The notes: generated from the letters alone by a model not told the origin. A stretch of DNA of 64,000 bases from Ananas comosus (GCF_001540865.1 NC_033638.1:10059315-10123314), one strand, 5' to 3'. Shown: positions 22,967-35,352, counted from the stretch's first letter. Made by a program: numbers and translations.

Positions 22967-23107
22967 TTAATCTTTTTTATATGAACTCCACAGTTTGCTC
23001 CTGTATACTCTCCACACATGTTTGATCCCCCAACGCCAACCACAGTATCCCTTTTGTCTCTTGTCTCTTTCCCTCCCTCTATCTTCACCTGTACTCTCCA
23101 CATGCAA

Positions 23108-23202
23108 CCTTAATATATATCTCCAAAGATAACTACTCCAAACCCAAGTGAAAGAGACAAAGCCGAGATAGAGTAGAGCTGTAGTGAGTGAGATAGAGAA
23201 AT

Positions 23203-23232
<30 letters not shown>
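23108..23232 (+). promoter_or_regulatory. WOX3-type TATA box and GA-rich leader
   Basis: TTAATATATATCTCC at about 23110-23124 is a plausible TATA box, about 110 bases before the ATG. The leader ends in a (GA)n run (about 23204-23229) that reaches within a few bases of the ATG at 23233. GA/CT leaders of this kind are potential binding sites for BBR/BPC GAGA factors. Confidence 0.55.
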
Positions 23233-23233
<1 letters not shown>

Positions 23234-24237
23234 TGCCGCAAGCTCCTTCAACGAGATGGTGCCCAACACCAGAGCAACTCATGATACTTGAGGAGATGTA
23301 TAGAAGTGGGGTGAGGACACCAAATGCAACACAGATACAGCAGATAACAGCTCACCTCTCTTACTATGGGAGGATAGAGGGGAAGAATGTGTTCTACTGG
23401 TTTCAAAACCACAAGGCTAGAGAGAGACAGAAGCTCAGGAGGAGACTGAGTAGGCATTATTACCATTACCAACACCTTCTCTACACCCACCCACATCCCG
23501 TAATCCCTACCAACTTTGACCCAGCTGTGATCTCTTCTACTTCTCCACCTCCATTTCTCCAAAGCAACCCTACTCAATTCCTCCATCAGGTTTGCATGCA
23601 TTATAATTATTCCACTTTACGTAATGTAGTTTCTTATTTTCAGAAGTTTATAATGCTTATGGTTTGACCCATAAGATTGGCTAGTTACATCTAGCAAGCA
23701 AACATATATAAAGCTCTAATTTAGAACTTCTGCTTCTCGCTTCAAGATGTTAGCAAACTTCAAATTTTTTTATTTTTAGTTTTTAACTTCTTCGACTTCT
23801 TTTCTAAATAATTCTAATCAAAGAAGCTCAGATCAAGCAAATTAAACTCAAAGCTACCACTTTGTATACAAGTAAGTTTAATTAGATCATAAACTTGTGC
23901 AGATAGGATCTTGCTAATTAATGTTACCCTGGTTTATAGTAGTATTGTATAAGAAAGCCGTGCATCACAATTCTTAATTAGTACTTTTTGATAGGGAGGA
24001 CTTCAGGAGGCAACTTTTGGACCTAACTACTGCTGCAAATTGGATCACGGCAAGAGCGAAGGGTCGTTCGCGACGAACACCGAAGATTTCGGCTACGAAT
24101 GGACGACGAAGATGGGTTCAGATTCCGCCATTCCTCCGTGTTGTAGACCTCTTAAAACTCTTGATCTTTTCCCTACCAAGAGCACTGGTCTAAAGGATGA
24201 GTGCAACACCTCCAAGTCTCCCTCTTGCTTTAACTAA
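23233..24237 (+). CDS. WOX3: WUSCHEL-related homeobox protein, WOX3/PRS/NS type
   Basis: Two exons, 23233-23589 and 23995-24237, join to 600 nt, 199 aa. The intron is GT-AG and phase 0. The atypical WOX homeodomain lies near the N terminus (about 5-70), with [19 protein letters not shown], the extended loop and [15 protein letters not shown] in helix 3. A WUS box, TLDLFPT, lies at 174-180. The very short N-terminal extension (MPQAPSTRW) and the ~200-aa length match the WOX3/PRESSED FLOWER and NARROW SHEATH clade, which promotes lateral-organ margin growth in leaf and flower primordia. The function is inferred from that clade. The protein is nuclear and should act as a repressor through the WUS box, presumably with TOPLESS-type partners. 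The long upstream non-coding region fits a spatially controlled regulator. Confidence 0.92.
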
Positions 24238-24486
24238 TAGCACCAGCAACTTAATTAGTTTTCATTTCCTTTTACTTCCACTAATCTACTCATTCATCTT
24301 AAGGAGTTTACGTACTAATCACCTCATATGTAACTATTGTGGTTTCTTTTCTCCTTACATGTACTGTAGAAAAGAAGCCACTGTTGTAAACTTGCAAGTC
24401 AATCTGCATGCACTGTTTTTTCTATTTCCAAATTAGGATTCTCCTGGACTTTTGATTGCTGGGTATATATCTCCTTTTCTTCTTCT

Positions 24487-24488
<2 letters not shown>

Positions 24489-24523
<35 letters not shown>
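24489..24523 (+). repeat. Poly(T) run
   Basis: About 35 consecutive T residues after a short CTT run, downstream of the WOX3-type gene. It may be the tail of an old minus-strand retroposon, but I could not identify a body. Confidence 0.7.
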
Positions 24524-24526
<3 letters not shown>

Positions 24527-26835
24527 TTGGATTTTGCTTCCTGTGTTTCTAAAAATTGATAGCTCCCTTTTTTGCTTCTCCTAGACCAGTCAATTGAAGA
24601 GGGTAGAATGGATATATCAAAGCAAAAGCAAGAGTTTATATATTTTTAATTTAAAAGGATAAAAGGTTACAATTATTATATAAGGGGAGCAGTACTAATT
24701 AGGGCTTGAAAGTCATGGACAAGAGGAGAACTTTGGAATTGGTGTAGTTATCACTTGCCTAATCCTTTTTGGGATATGGTGAAGGGAAGAGTGCTTCCTA
24801 TATGAACATAGGGTGAGCTACAAATGAATGGGAATGGTGCTGTGGTGGGAAGAGGATACAAATTAGGCTAAGATCTTATGAGCTATGAGAATAGGGCTGG
24901 GAAATTTATGTGAGGTAAGTTCACAAAGATATTGGCTTCCATTAGTTAAATGGTTTCTGCTTTGTCTAAAGAAAATTGATATTGCCAGAGCAGGTGCATT
25001 ATATCCGGTCATGATTTAGACTTTTTGTTCTAGCAATGTTAAAATTATTAGCTCGGAGAATATCAATTTCCTTGCCTAAAATATATTTTCGCTCGGCTTT
25101 GGTCCACTTACAAAAGTTGAATAATCTAATTACAATTTGTATTTTTAAGAATGAAATTAAGTCGTTTCATATGTAAATAATTGATTAATTAATTAGCCAA
25201 AAACGTAAAGGTTATTGCTTCTTTCACTAATTAAATTCAAGCCAGTAGCCCCTGTTGTATTGTATATAAATATTAGAAATACTTCTTTAACAGCTTAAGT
25301 TCTTGAATAACAATGGTTATTCAATATAATTTAGTAGTATCTAATGACAAATTTTGCCTTTGAAAACAATAGACAAATTGGCACATAGTAAGTTGCATTA
25401 ATTTCATGAGCTCCTCAAATAGTTAATTTTGTGCTCTAATTACTGGAAGGTTTTTTTTTTTTTTCCTCAAGGTACGTGCTGCTATCTAGTCTCTTCATAG
25501 TTGTTGTTAATTCTATAGATCTATCATGAGGATAACTTATATATTTAGATATAATTAAGTAACTCAGTGCTTTAATCTCTGTGAGAAAATGAGAAACAAG
25601 AGCTTATTTCAAGCCATGATAAGTAACTTATTGCATGCGTTATTTAATTTATTGCACTCTATCCCCAAGTAGATTCTTTGCAGAGTGACACAACTCGCAT
25701 AATTTTTATTCAGTTACACACATCATTAATTAATATCAGAGCGACCTGGTTTTTAGTGGTGTTTCTTTTTTTGGTTTGAATTTAATGATCGATATACAGG
25801 GTTCCATTGATTTGAAGTCAATTTGGTCAAAATCTCTCTCTAGCTTCTCTATATATATATATGGACTATATAAAGATTTTTTAAAAATAAAAAAAAACAG
25901 TTTTTTACATTAAAAAAGGGGTTATTTTTTTATTTGTTTTGTTTTTTCCCCCTTAAGTTGTCCATGCGACTAAACGACAAAGCAAATGCGGCTTTACTAT
26001 TTTTTAAACTGCAAGAGAAAGTCGGCGGCGCATTATGTCGCTTTGCCGAATTTTGTATGTGAGGCGGCCCACACAAATCTCGCCTTATAAGAATTTTGCA
26101 TAGATTGATAAAAAAAAGAGAAAATGTAGAGAAATCCCTTGAACTTTTAATTTTTATAGTTAGGACTCCTCCTCGCATCAAGTAATGTAATTAGTTTTTT
26201 TTTTTTTTTTTCCCCTCCCCTCAAGCAAAGCTATTAATTGAGTAGTCATGTCACTAACAAATATTGTATATGATCTTGCAAAAAAAAAATTTTAAAATAA
26301 ATCCTCTCCTAAAAAGAATAAAGTATTAGAATTGAAAACTAGGATGAATCCATCCTTTGTTTTTTTACTGCTATAACTTTTTAAGTATTCGAATAAAAAT
26401 ACAGATTTCGCTGCAGTTTAAAGCTTCACAAGATCACATATAATAAATTTGTTGAGAATGACTATTTATTTAATAACTTTATTTGAAAAGAAGGACACAA
26501 TGAACTATTAAAATAAAAGTTTATAGAGTGCTTGTACATTTATCCAAAAATATTTAAACTGTCTCAGTTCCCATATATATAAATTATTTAAATGTACACT
26601 TATAGACAGATTCTAATTAACAATAGTTTATATTTTGCAAATCTTAGAATTCAAGATAGTTTTTTCTCAAATTTTCATCAGCATTACAATAGTTTATATG
26701 TTCTCTCCAAATCTATAATGGAACGTTTTTTTCACAAATTTGCACTGAGTAGTGAACGATAAGTTTTAGTTTCATTGTCCCCCATGTTATAACTACATCT
26801 GTGCGGAAATAAAAATTTACCCTTGTAATTAAAAT
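24524..26835. other. AT-rich intergenic DNA
   Basis: No exons recognised. It contains short poly(T) runs (25449, 26195), a small (TA)n at 25852 and a GC-richer patch at 25960-26080 that I could not assign. The open frame at 25930-26181 (-) lacks any family resemblance and is treated as chance. Confidence 0.5.
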
Positions 26836-26836
26836 G

Positions 26837-27237
26837 GGGGCTTTTTTATATTTAGTCCTCTAAAAAATTTTATAAATAGTCTTATAAAATTTATATTTAC
26901 AAGATTAATTCTATCCTTGCAACGTAAGCGCCACGTGAGCGTGGATGGAAGTATAGGTTAAGTTGAACACGATGAACCATATATCGATATTTCATTATTT
27001 TTCTACCATGGTATTACGTAATATTTGAAGTTTAGGATATAAAAAGGATACGATGAATTAATTCACCGTATCCAAATATGATAAATGATTCATCATATTT
27101 AACTTAACCTACCACTACGCCGACGTGGCGCTCGCGTAGTGCTTGCGTGACGATGATAGGACAAATCTTGCAAATATAAATTTTGTGAGATTATTTGTAA
27201 AAAAAAATTCTGAGGAGCTAAATGCAAACAAAAACCC
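26837..27237. mobile_element. Diverged second copy of the foldback element
   Basis: The terminal arms GGGGCTTTTTTATATTTAG and CTAAATGCAAACAAAAACCC are imperfect inverted repeats matching the ends of the 1673-2259 element. GCCACG/CGTGGCGC subterminal motifs flank the centre, and GTTAAGTTGAACACGATGAA and GGATACGATGAATTAATTCA correspond to the internal palindromes. It is shorter, with fewer palindrome units. Confidence 0.65.
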
Positions 27238-27889
27238 TTAAAATGTCAATATGGTGTGTTTTCGAAGAGAGCTATAGTTGAAGGGGTCTCATGCATTTCC
27301 AGCGAAAAGAAATAAAAATATAGTCGTTTGATAAATTCAAAATTGTTAGGGACTGTTATGTAAATGAAAAAAGATTGAGATTCGGAAGCGGTCGAATCAT
27401 CTGTTGTCAGCTCGCTTTCCTGTGTTCCGTACGCTTCTCCGTGTCCGCATCTGAACAACGTCAACTGCTGCTCCAAAATTGTCTATGCGGAACTCCGCCT
27501 AAAATTTCTATAGGTAGGCCCTTTCTTTTTATTATTTATTTATTTATTTTTACGAATTTTGAGAAAGTAATTAGATTATATTAATTATTTAATTAATTTT
27601 TTTTAAATATATAAATTATAGTTTCAGTTCGAATTTTTATTCTGATAGAAACAAAACAAAAGTAGTAATTAAAACTGAAACAACTCTATTTTAAATTTTT
27701 ATTTCTACTACTAAAATCGATTCTATCTAGCTTTCATTAAATTCTACTTAATCAATTTAGATTTGGATAAAATATCAATTATCTTCCATAGACATCTATT
27801 AGTAAAAAAATAAAAAAAAATTAATTAAGATTAAAATATGATTCGTGCAGCCTAAAATAATTTTTTTATTACAAATCTTTCCAGTATTT

Positions 27890-28055
27890 TTTGAAAGAGA
27901 AAGATAGCAAGTAGCCGGTTCATTTTTTTTTAAAAAAAATGAACTTAACTAAATAATATTAAGCAATAAAATTTCAAAAATAAATTTTAAGGTATTATTC
28001 ATTATATTGTTAGTTAACTACTCCAGCCACAGTCAATTGCACTAGATTATTAATA
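27890..28055 (-). mobile_element. SINE-like repeat, copy 4
   Basis: It shares GATAGCAAGTAGCCGGTTCATTT and AATGAACTTAACTAAATAAT with the other copies, in the same orientation, with a degenerate tRNA-like part. The ends are approximate. Confidence 0.45.
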
Positions 28056-28330
28056 CGCAAATATTACGTGAGAATATTTAGCACACAGCCTACTTGTTCT
28101 AGGCTGACCGGATTGACAGTTTTTCGGTGGATTATTTGGAATTATTTATTTTTAGAAAGATTAATACGGATTCGTTTGCAACAGTCAATAAAATCAAATA
28201 CTTGAATAACCTGTGGAGAAAATTTATATCGGCAAATTAGCAACTTGGTATTTTGTTAACCTCTTTTTTTTTTTTATCTCAACTGTGATCTATTATCTCA
28301 TCTATAAAATTTAGTTCATATTTTTAGCAC

Positions 28331-28984
28331 CCGTTTGGTTCGGGATTAAGAGGTGGAATAACCTCTTAATCCTGAAGTTATTCCCAAACACTTAATTTGG
28401 GGGGGTTAACTAACCCCACCCCACCCCACTACTCCAATCAAATAAAATACTATTTTACCCACTATCCTTCTTATTCTACCTAGGGATGCAAACGGGGTGG
28501 ATCCGATGGCGGGAGAGGTTTTCCCACCTCCCGCTCCATTTCTTATCTGGGCGGGGCGTATTCGGGGCGGGTTACTTTTCATTTTATTTTTGACTCCCAC
28601 TTACCGCTCCATTCGGGGCGGATCGGGGCGGGAGCGGAGCGGGAGTGGATTTTTAACGGATCGGGATAGATTAAAGGAAGAAAAGGGTCTCCGGCCTCCC
28701 GCTCCATTTACTTGGCAGATCGGGGCGAATTCGGGATGGGTTATATTTTTCTATATTTTTTGTTCCCACTTACCACCCCATTCGGGGCGGATCGGGGCGG
28801 AGCTCCACCAATCCGGATCCATTTGCATCCCTAATTCCACCTACTAAAACCAAACACTATTTTATCTATATCTCGACTAAACACAATTCTCAACCAAACA
28901 CAAAATTACTCTAACCCCACTTTAATCCTGAATTTAACCCTATTTCAGGAATAACAAGTTTTTACTTAATCCCGAACTAAACGG
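28331..28984. mobile_element. hAT-like MITE carrying a nested element
   Basis: The termini CCGTTTGGTTCGGGATTA and TAATCCCGAACTAAACGG are inverted repeats. Subterminal TAATCCTGAA/TTCAGGAATA motifs also pair. The element is interrupted by the separate palindromic insertion at 28481-28833. Its ends resemble the two elements around 34311 and 35605. No transposase is present. Confidence 0.65.
28481..28833. mobile_element. Nested GC-rich palindromic element
   Basis: The ends TAGGGATGCAAACGGGGTGG and GGATCCATTTGCATCCCTA are inverted repeats. The interior repeats GGGGCGGATCGGGGCGG-type strings and CCTCCCGCTCCATTT. Its composition contrasts sharply with the AT-rich host element. Open frames across it are repeat-driven and are not called as genes. 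Confidence 0.65.
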
Positions 28985-29343
28985 TGGCTTAAGTGAATGA
29001 AACAAATCTTTTTCTAAAAAAATATTTCAGAAAAAAAAATTTGAAAAAAAAAAAAATAAAAAGGAAAAGGCACCGCATACGCATCCTCTACGGACGTCCC
29101 TATACGCTTTTGGCTCATTCCTCTTCCCCGTCCCCATTAACCGCCTTCCTCAGATGCGCTCTCATCTCCGTCGCCTCCACTCTCCGCCCAAAAAAACAAA
29201 GAGCGCTCGCTTTGTATGTATTCTACACTGACTACTTATTCCTTCTCCCTCCCCTACAAACCCCCCAAACTCTCCCCGTTCGATCNCCCCCCCCCCCTCT
29301 CTCCTTCCTCCGATCGTCGTCCTCCTCCGGAACCCTAGGATCG

Positions 29344-31784
29344 ATGTTCGAGTTCTCCGCAATGCCGACGCTCGGCCAGATGGACCCGTCGGATCCGAAC
29401 TTTTGGATGGATTACCTCAAGGGGATGCTGAAGCCCGTGGCGGCGCTCGCGGCGGTGCTCATGGCGGTGGCGCTCTCCTTCTCCCAGAAGCTGAAGCTCG
29501 AGTGGGAGATGATCTACGCCATCGCTAGGGCTTTTCTCCAGCTCTCCATTATCGGGTTCGTGCTCCAGTTCATCTTCACCCAGAAGAACGCCGGGTGGAT
29601 CATTCTCGCTTACCTCTTCATGGTGACGATCCCTCCGTTTTTCTCCTCTTTTTGCTCTTAATTCGGCGGTCTTATGAACGGTTTTGGGGTAGATGATGAT
29701 GTCGGAGTCTTTGAGATCATGAAACAGCGCATGATTGATAATATGAAAAGATTGAGCCTTTAATTGTGTACTTTTTGCATGTCAACTAGTTAAGATTGAG
29801 ATGTAGATACTAACGAAGTGGTTTGTCCAGTGAAACTACGAGTTCAATAATTTTTCTACCGAAAATAAGAAAATATTGGTTAAAATAAGAAGAATCGAGA
29901 TAAGATTGTTAAGAATGGTGATGCTCGTCAACATGATCGCAGTGCAATTTGCTATCCCTTTGCTGAAGAATCTTAGAAGCAGAGAGGTATTAGACTAGGC
30001 AGAGTGAGCGAACCATTTACTCTTGGAAAAAGTGTTGCATTTTTGCTTCTAGTCGATACTTACTCTGTATGCTCATCTATTCTGATAAGCATCTGTGAAG
30101 TCTTTATCAATTACCTAATCTCAGGCATTCATATTCAGATAAATGTTTTCCTTTTTCTAATAATAGCTTGACTTTCATCACAATCGAGTCTCTCGAAGTC
30201 AGAGGATTTTGAATTATACAAATTGGTTGGAAAATTGGATGGAGTAAACTGTGGGATTTTTCAGACAGTAGTTGGGTTTTGGAATATTAATGGGCGTAAC
30301 ATTGAACCTTCCCTCAAACTCTAAGAAGCCGATTCTGAGTCTTGTTGTTGGATTGCAGGCAACATATTGGATACTAGATAGGAAGGAGCTCCATCCTTGC
30401 ATATGTCAATGTTTTCCTACTGCAGACAAACTCGAAAGAATTCCAAGTATATAGGTCTATCTGATGTTTGGGAGCTGGTTATGTCATTAATATGAACAAT
30501 AATAGTAAAGAGATGATGGGTTATAGAATTTTATGCCTACATCCTGCAATATAGCTTTATTCCGCTGATGATCCGTTTCTCAACTTGTTTGCTAGTGCTC
30601 AACATCAGCAAGTAAACCATTGTCATAGCTGTTAATATTTTTGCACTAGTACCCTTTCAGTATGATGATGCTATATTATATTAATAAGGATAAGAAAGTC
30701 AATTTTAACACTTTGAGTGAACTTATCTTAAAGTTAACCTTAGTCTAGAAAGAGTCTGTCCAACACCAGGTGTATGGATGGGCACATCAATAATCCTTAT
30801 TCTGGTTTAGTCCAAGACAACGCTATGATTCATATGAAGCTTTCGCTAAGCATGCAATTTTTTTGTATTCTTGCAGGTATCAGTTGCTGGATATACAGCA
30901 GGTCAGAGGGCCAAACATGTTCCTCGTGGAAAGTACATTGCAGGCATATCCATTTTGACGGGAACTGCGATTACCATGTTCCTGCTCGTTGTGCTGAATG
31001 TTTTCCCCTTCACTCCAAGATATATCATCCCTGTTGCTGGCATGATGGTCGGCAATGCGATGACAGTTACTGGAGTTACGATGAAGAAGCTCCGGGAAGA
31101 TGTCAAAATCCAAAGGAACCTGGTAGGCACCAACATACTGTTTTTTGAATTTTCGCTGCAAAAATGACATAAAACTGAAGAACTATAGTAGACTAGAACG
31201 ATGTAATTTAATACCAAGGGCATACTTACGGCACTAGCAGTCAAAATAATGAAACTTTGATAGGAAAATGTGATATATGATTTAAAACTTTTTATCGACC
31301 ATCTCTTTAGATTGTTACGAGGCACAGCTTGTCAGGAATAGATTGCCTGAGAGCCAATGAATTTTAACCTACTGGACAATCCAGCACGTTTGTCTAGTCT
31401 CTAGTTAGTAGCATATTCTTTTGCTAGAAATTCAATATTCTCGACTAAAAGTGATGTTTCTTCTTTACACAGGTGGAAACTGCCCTGGCTCTTGGCGCGA
31501 CTCCCCGGCAAGCTACACTTCAGCAGGTCAAGAGGTCTCTCGTCATTGCACTCTCCCCTGTCATAGACAATGCGAAGACCGTTGGTCTGATATCTCTTCC
31601 AGGTGCCATGACCGGGCTTATAATGGGAGGTGCATCACCTTTAGAGGCAATCCAGTTGCAGATAGTTGTGATGAACATGCTCATCGGAGCGTCGACAATC
31701 AGCAGCATCCTTTCTACCTACCTTTGTTGGCCCTCTTTCTTCACCAAAGCTTACCAACTTGAAGACAAAGTCTTTGCTGATTAA
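29344..31784 (+). CDS. ALS3: ALS3/STAR2-type UPF0014 membrane protein
   Basis: Three exons, 29344-29622, 30877-31122 and 31473-31784, join to 837 nt, 278 aa, all phase 0. The start MFEFSAMPTLGQM is chosen because the upstream open frame is low-complexity and crosses an N at 29286. About seven hydrophobic segments are visible, and the highly conserved stretches FLQLSIIGFVLQFIF, PRGKYIAGISI, NVFPFTPRYIIP, GNAMTVTGV, ETALALGATPRQA and ISLPGAMTGLIMGG identify the family. In rice, STAR2 pairs with the nucleotide-binding protein STAR1 in an ABC-type UDP-glucose exporter needed for aluminium tolerance. Arabidopsis ALS3 has a related role. The STAR1 partner is not in this window. Function here is inferred from that family. 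Confidence 0.93.
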
Positions 31785-32680
31785 GTCATCTCTCTCTCTC
31801 TTACTCTCTCTCTCTCTGACATTCAGAGAAGTGTTATCATCTGTATTATGATTAGTGCCATTAGTAGATGAACTTGGTAAGGTTGAATATAACCCTTGTT
31901 GTTTGCTTGAGCTAATTTCCTTTTTGTGATGCTGTGTGGAGTGCTTTAATTTTAGCTTCGAGTTGTAAGAGGAAGAGTAAAAACTCTTCAGGTGAAGCTA
32001 ATGACTTGTTGTAAAAGAGTGCAGAGCTTTTAAAGGATTTGACCGTGCTGAGTCTTACCTATGTACATTGATTTGATTGGAGCCTGTTGGAAATTTCATT
32101 ATATGCTTAAGTTGAAAGCCATAGATCTACATTAATCCCCTCTTCTCGGGGCACGAGATCTGCAATTGCTTGTTGTCGGAATTTCGTATAATGCAAGCGG
32201 CATAAATTGTACATGATGTTTTCAATTTCTTTTTTGCTTGGTCTAATTTTTATAACAGTTTCCCGATTCCGCAAATGTTACCCAATCTCTGTAGCTCCAG
32301 GAATTTAAACCAAGATTTTTATGATTTGAAGAGACAGTGAGACTCTTCAGCTTAAAATTAAAAAAAATTGCTTTGACCACAGAAAAAGTGCTACAAATAA
32401 TTTAATAAGAAAATAACAACACCGAGTTGGAATAAATTTTGGTTATTCCGGGTTTTATCCTTCTAGATAGTGATAGTCATATTTTTCCAGAATATGACCG
32501 AATACCACAAGCAAAAGCTGTGCGCCCTTCTCTTCTCGTCCCGACGAATATCGCGGCCACCTCTCAACGCTTTCCTCTCCACGAAACCTTTTCCCTTCTC
32601 CTCTCCTCTCCTCTCCTCTCCTCTCCTCTCCTCCAAATCTCTCTCTCTCTCTCTCTCTACTATTTCTTTTGCCCTAACCT
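31785..32680. other. 3'UTR, short intergenic region and CT-rich leader
   Basis: The 3'UTR of the ALS3-type gene (CT repeats at 31790-31816) is followed by AT-rich DNA and then the leader of the next gene. The leader has a (TCTCC)n pentanucleotide run at about 32594-32632 and (CT)n at 32640-32658, right before the ATG. Confidence 0.6.
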
Positions 32681-35352
32681 ATGAAGAGGCCCCGATACCT
32701 ACTCCGCATCTCGATCGCGATTCCTCGCCTCCTCCTTCTCTTCTCCTTCGTCCTCCTCTCCTCCGCTCCGGGTAAGCTGTTTCCGATTCTTCTCCTTTAA
32801 ATTCCCTACCGAAAACGAGTTTGCGGTGGAAACGATCATGGAGTCGTATCGTTCTTTCTCGACCTAGACGAACTCGATTTATTACAAGGAAAATGAAGCT
32901 ATATATGAAGTAGTTTGCGTTAGATTAGAGTCATTGGTGATGCTTACACCCGTTTTTGATTTGGATTTAAGAGGAATTTGAGGAAGGTCAGCAAAATTTG
33001 TGATATGAAAGCAATTTGGCGGCCTTAAATTCCTGGATCTGCGATTAAGTAGTTGATGCTGAAGCAAAGGGAACCCAGGTTTGAGAGAATGGTTTGCACA
33101 AAAACTGGGGCATGCTTAAAGAAGCAAATTAGAGGGAGGATTGGATGTTGGCATGTCCCAAAAAAACAGAGCTTAGAAAGCGAAAGGAGTGCAAAGATAT
33201 GGCCTAGGATGAGCATTACCAGAGTTAAAACTCATTTGGTTTAAATTTGAACTTTCTCCTTACCCTGAGTAGTTAGAAACTCTTAAAAAGAAGCAGCACT
33301 AAAACTTGAATATCACCACCCATCAATGAATAATGAAGCATGATTGCATTGAGTATTCTGATATTACAGTCAATTAAATGTGAGCACAATTCACATGAAT
33401 ATTTATGCTGTTTACAGCATTGTTCTGAACTGGTAACTACCCGTGTGGTATTCTGGTGCTGAATTGAGGTGTTTGTCTAGCTGGTTTTTAGTTTGTGTGC
33501 GCCTTTTTAGATTTTTCCTTTCCAGGGCTTAGTTTTTGTTTTTTTCTATTTGAGTTAGCTGGGTTTTTTATGCTGCTGTATCAATTTATTTTGTTCTGAA
33601 GCTCAAAGTTGCTAGTTTGATTGCATCTTTTAGAAGTGTGGATTTTCCGGAAGGTCTTATGTTAGGCGGTAGTGGTACCTTTTTCCTAATATTCTATGTA
33701 CTAATTAATGATTATTTTTTGCAGGAATTCTCTCATCAAGGCTTGTTACACTCGGTTCAATAGAAATATTTAAAACCCATGAGTGGCTACCTTCCAAACC
33801 AACTGTCTATTTTCATTGTCAGGGAGAGAACAAAACTATCTTGCCTGATGTAAAGAAAACACATGTTTTATACACTTTCAAGGGTGAGGAGTCTTGGCAG
33901 GTTAGTATGGATCTTATTTCTTCGTCGAGGAAAACATCCAGCCATACTGTATTATTTTAAGCTATAAATGGTTGCACAAAACTCGCTAGTAGACCTCATC
34001 CTTATCCAATGACTTGGCTCTTATCTCCATTTATGTGAATTTGCCCTGTAGAAAAGTAGATGTCTTAAGTTCATTTAATAGGTTCTTTTACTAGGTAATT
34101 CTATAATGCAAAGTTTCCTGTTTGAATTTTGAAGCCCGGCAAACTTGGTAGTTTGTATAATCAGGAAAAGTAAACTTGATATTGTTGTTTCTTTTTAGCC
34201 CTTCAGTCATTTGCAAGCTGGTATATTAATTTCTTTATGCATGATCGTGAAAAGATTTATCTGATGGAGTATGTTATAATTAGGTGAAGTAGTTAATGGC
34301 CAACCTTGTACCGTTTGGTTCGGGTATAAGCAAGAACTACTTATTACAGGTATAGGTACAAGTATGGGGATAAGAAAAATAATGTTTGGATGAAAATTGG
34401 GTTGTTCCCGGGGATAAGAACAATTTTAGATAGTTTCATATAGAAAATGGAGGTGTTGGTAGGGATAACCGAGAACTACTATTTTCGGGTAAAAAATTAG
34501 CGTTTGAGTATAAAGGGGGGGATAAGGGCCTATTTCTATTCCTATTCCCTAACCAAACGCTGCTCTAGGACATTATCTAAACTGCAACATGAATGTCTCT
34601 AAAATAAAATTATAATTGTGCATGATTTGAACTTTACAGCCGCTGACAGAGCTTCCCGATAAGAAATGCAAGCGATGTGGTATTTATGAGAAGGACAATT
34701 TAAAGCCTGATGATGTCTATGATGAGTGGGAATTGTGCGCTGATGATTTTGTTGACGGGAAATACATCCATTTCAAGGACAATGAATTCAATGCCACATT
34801 TATATGCCCCGGGTGCACTGCTTCTACTGGTGAGACCCTTGTCCAGTTCCTCTTCTACCCTAGCTCAATTATGTGATCTTAGTTGTGGCAATTCTGAGAT
34901 TTGGTAAATGGGAAATTTATTTTGAATTTTCGTACGTTACAACTTGGAAAATGTTCCTTCTTTCAAGATGTACTTTTATCTAAAATTGCGGAGTGATGCA
35001 ATTAATGAGAGGGAGGTGGCTTTGTTATTCTCGACTATAAACTAGCAATGCAATGGTTTCGAGTGTATGTTAGCACCACCACGAAGCCATGTTTGTTCCT
35101 AACTTTCATTTTGTGTTCTTAGGTTCTACTCATACTTCTGCCTCAAACACTCGGTCTTCAGCGAAGAAGTCTCACGTCCTGCTGGTAATAGTAATCTGCA
35201 TATTGGCTTCGCTCTTGATGACCATCGGAGCGGTAGCCGAGTACAAATACTGGCAAAAGAGAAAAAGGGAACAAGACCAGGCGCGGTTTCTAAAACTCTT
35301 CGAAGAGGGTGATGACTTTGAGGAAGAACTGGGTCTTGGGCATGTTATATAA
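32681..35352 (+). CDS. Plant single-pass membrane protein, function unknown
   Basis: Four exons, 32681-32771, 33725-33900, 34640-34829 and 35123-35352, join to 687 nt, 228 aa. Residues 1-30 form a signal peptide (basic MKRPRYLLR, then LLLLFSFVLLSSAP). The luminal or extracellular part (31-165) has conserved-looking VTLGSIEIFKTHEW, TVYFHCQGENKT and ESWQPLTELP, and Cys pairs CKRC (about 100-103) and CPGC (about 146-149) that may be disulphides or a metal site. One transmembrane helix spans about 171-191, followed by a basic stop-transfer (KYWQKRKREQ) and an acidic cytosolic tail (FEEGDDFEEE). I recognise it as a conserved uncharacterised plant protein but know of no function. Intron 3 contains a 250-bp MITE (34311-34560). 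Confidence 0.8.
34311..34560. mobile_element. hAT-like MITE inside an intron
   Basis: The ends CCGTTTGGTTCGGGTAT and ATTCCCTAACCAAACG are imperfect inverted repeats. It is about 90 percent identical by eye to 35605-35851. It lies in the third intron of the membrane-protein gene, clear of the splice sites. Confidence 0.75.

Noticed and set aside
28497..28847. Frames across the nested GC-rich element
   Set aside because: They come from repeated GGGGCGG-type strings in a palindromic transposon and appear on both strands.
28993..29343. An N-terminal extension of the ALS3-type protein
   Set aside because: The upstream frame is Lys/Pro/Ser low-complexity, crosses an N in a C-run, and would greatly exceed family length. 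MFEFSAM fits the family start.
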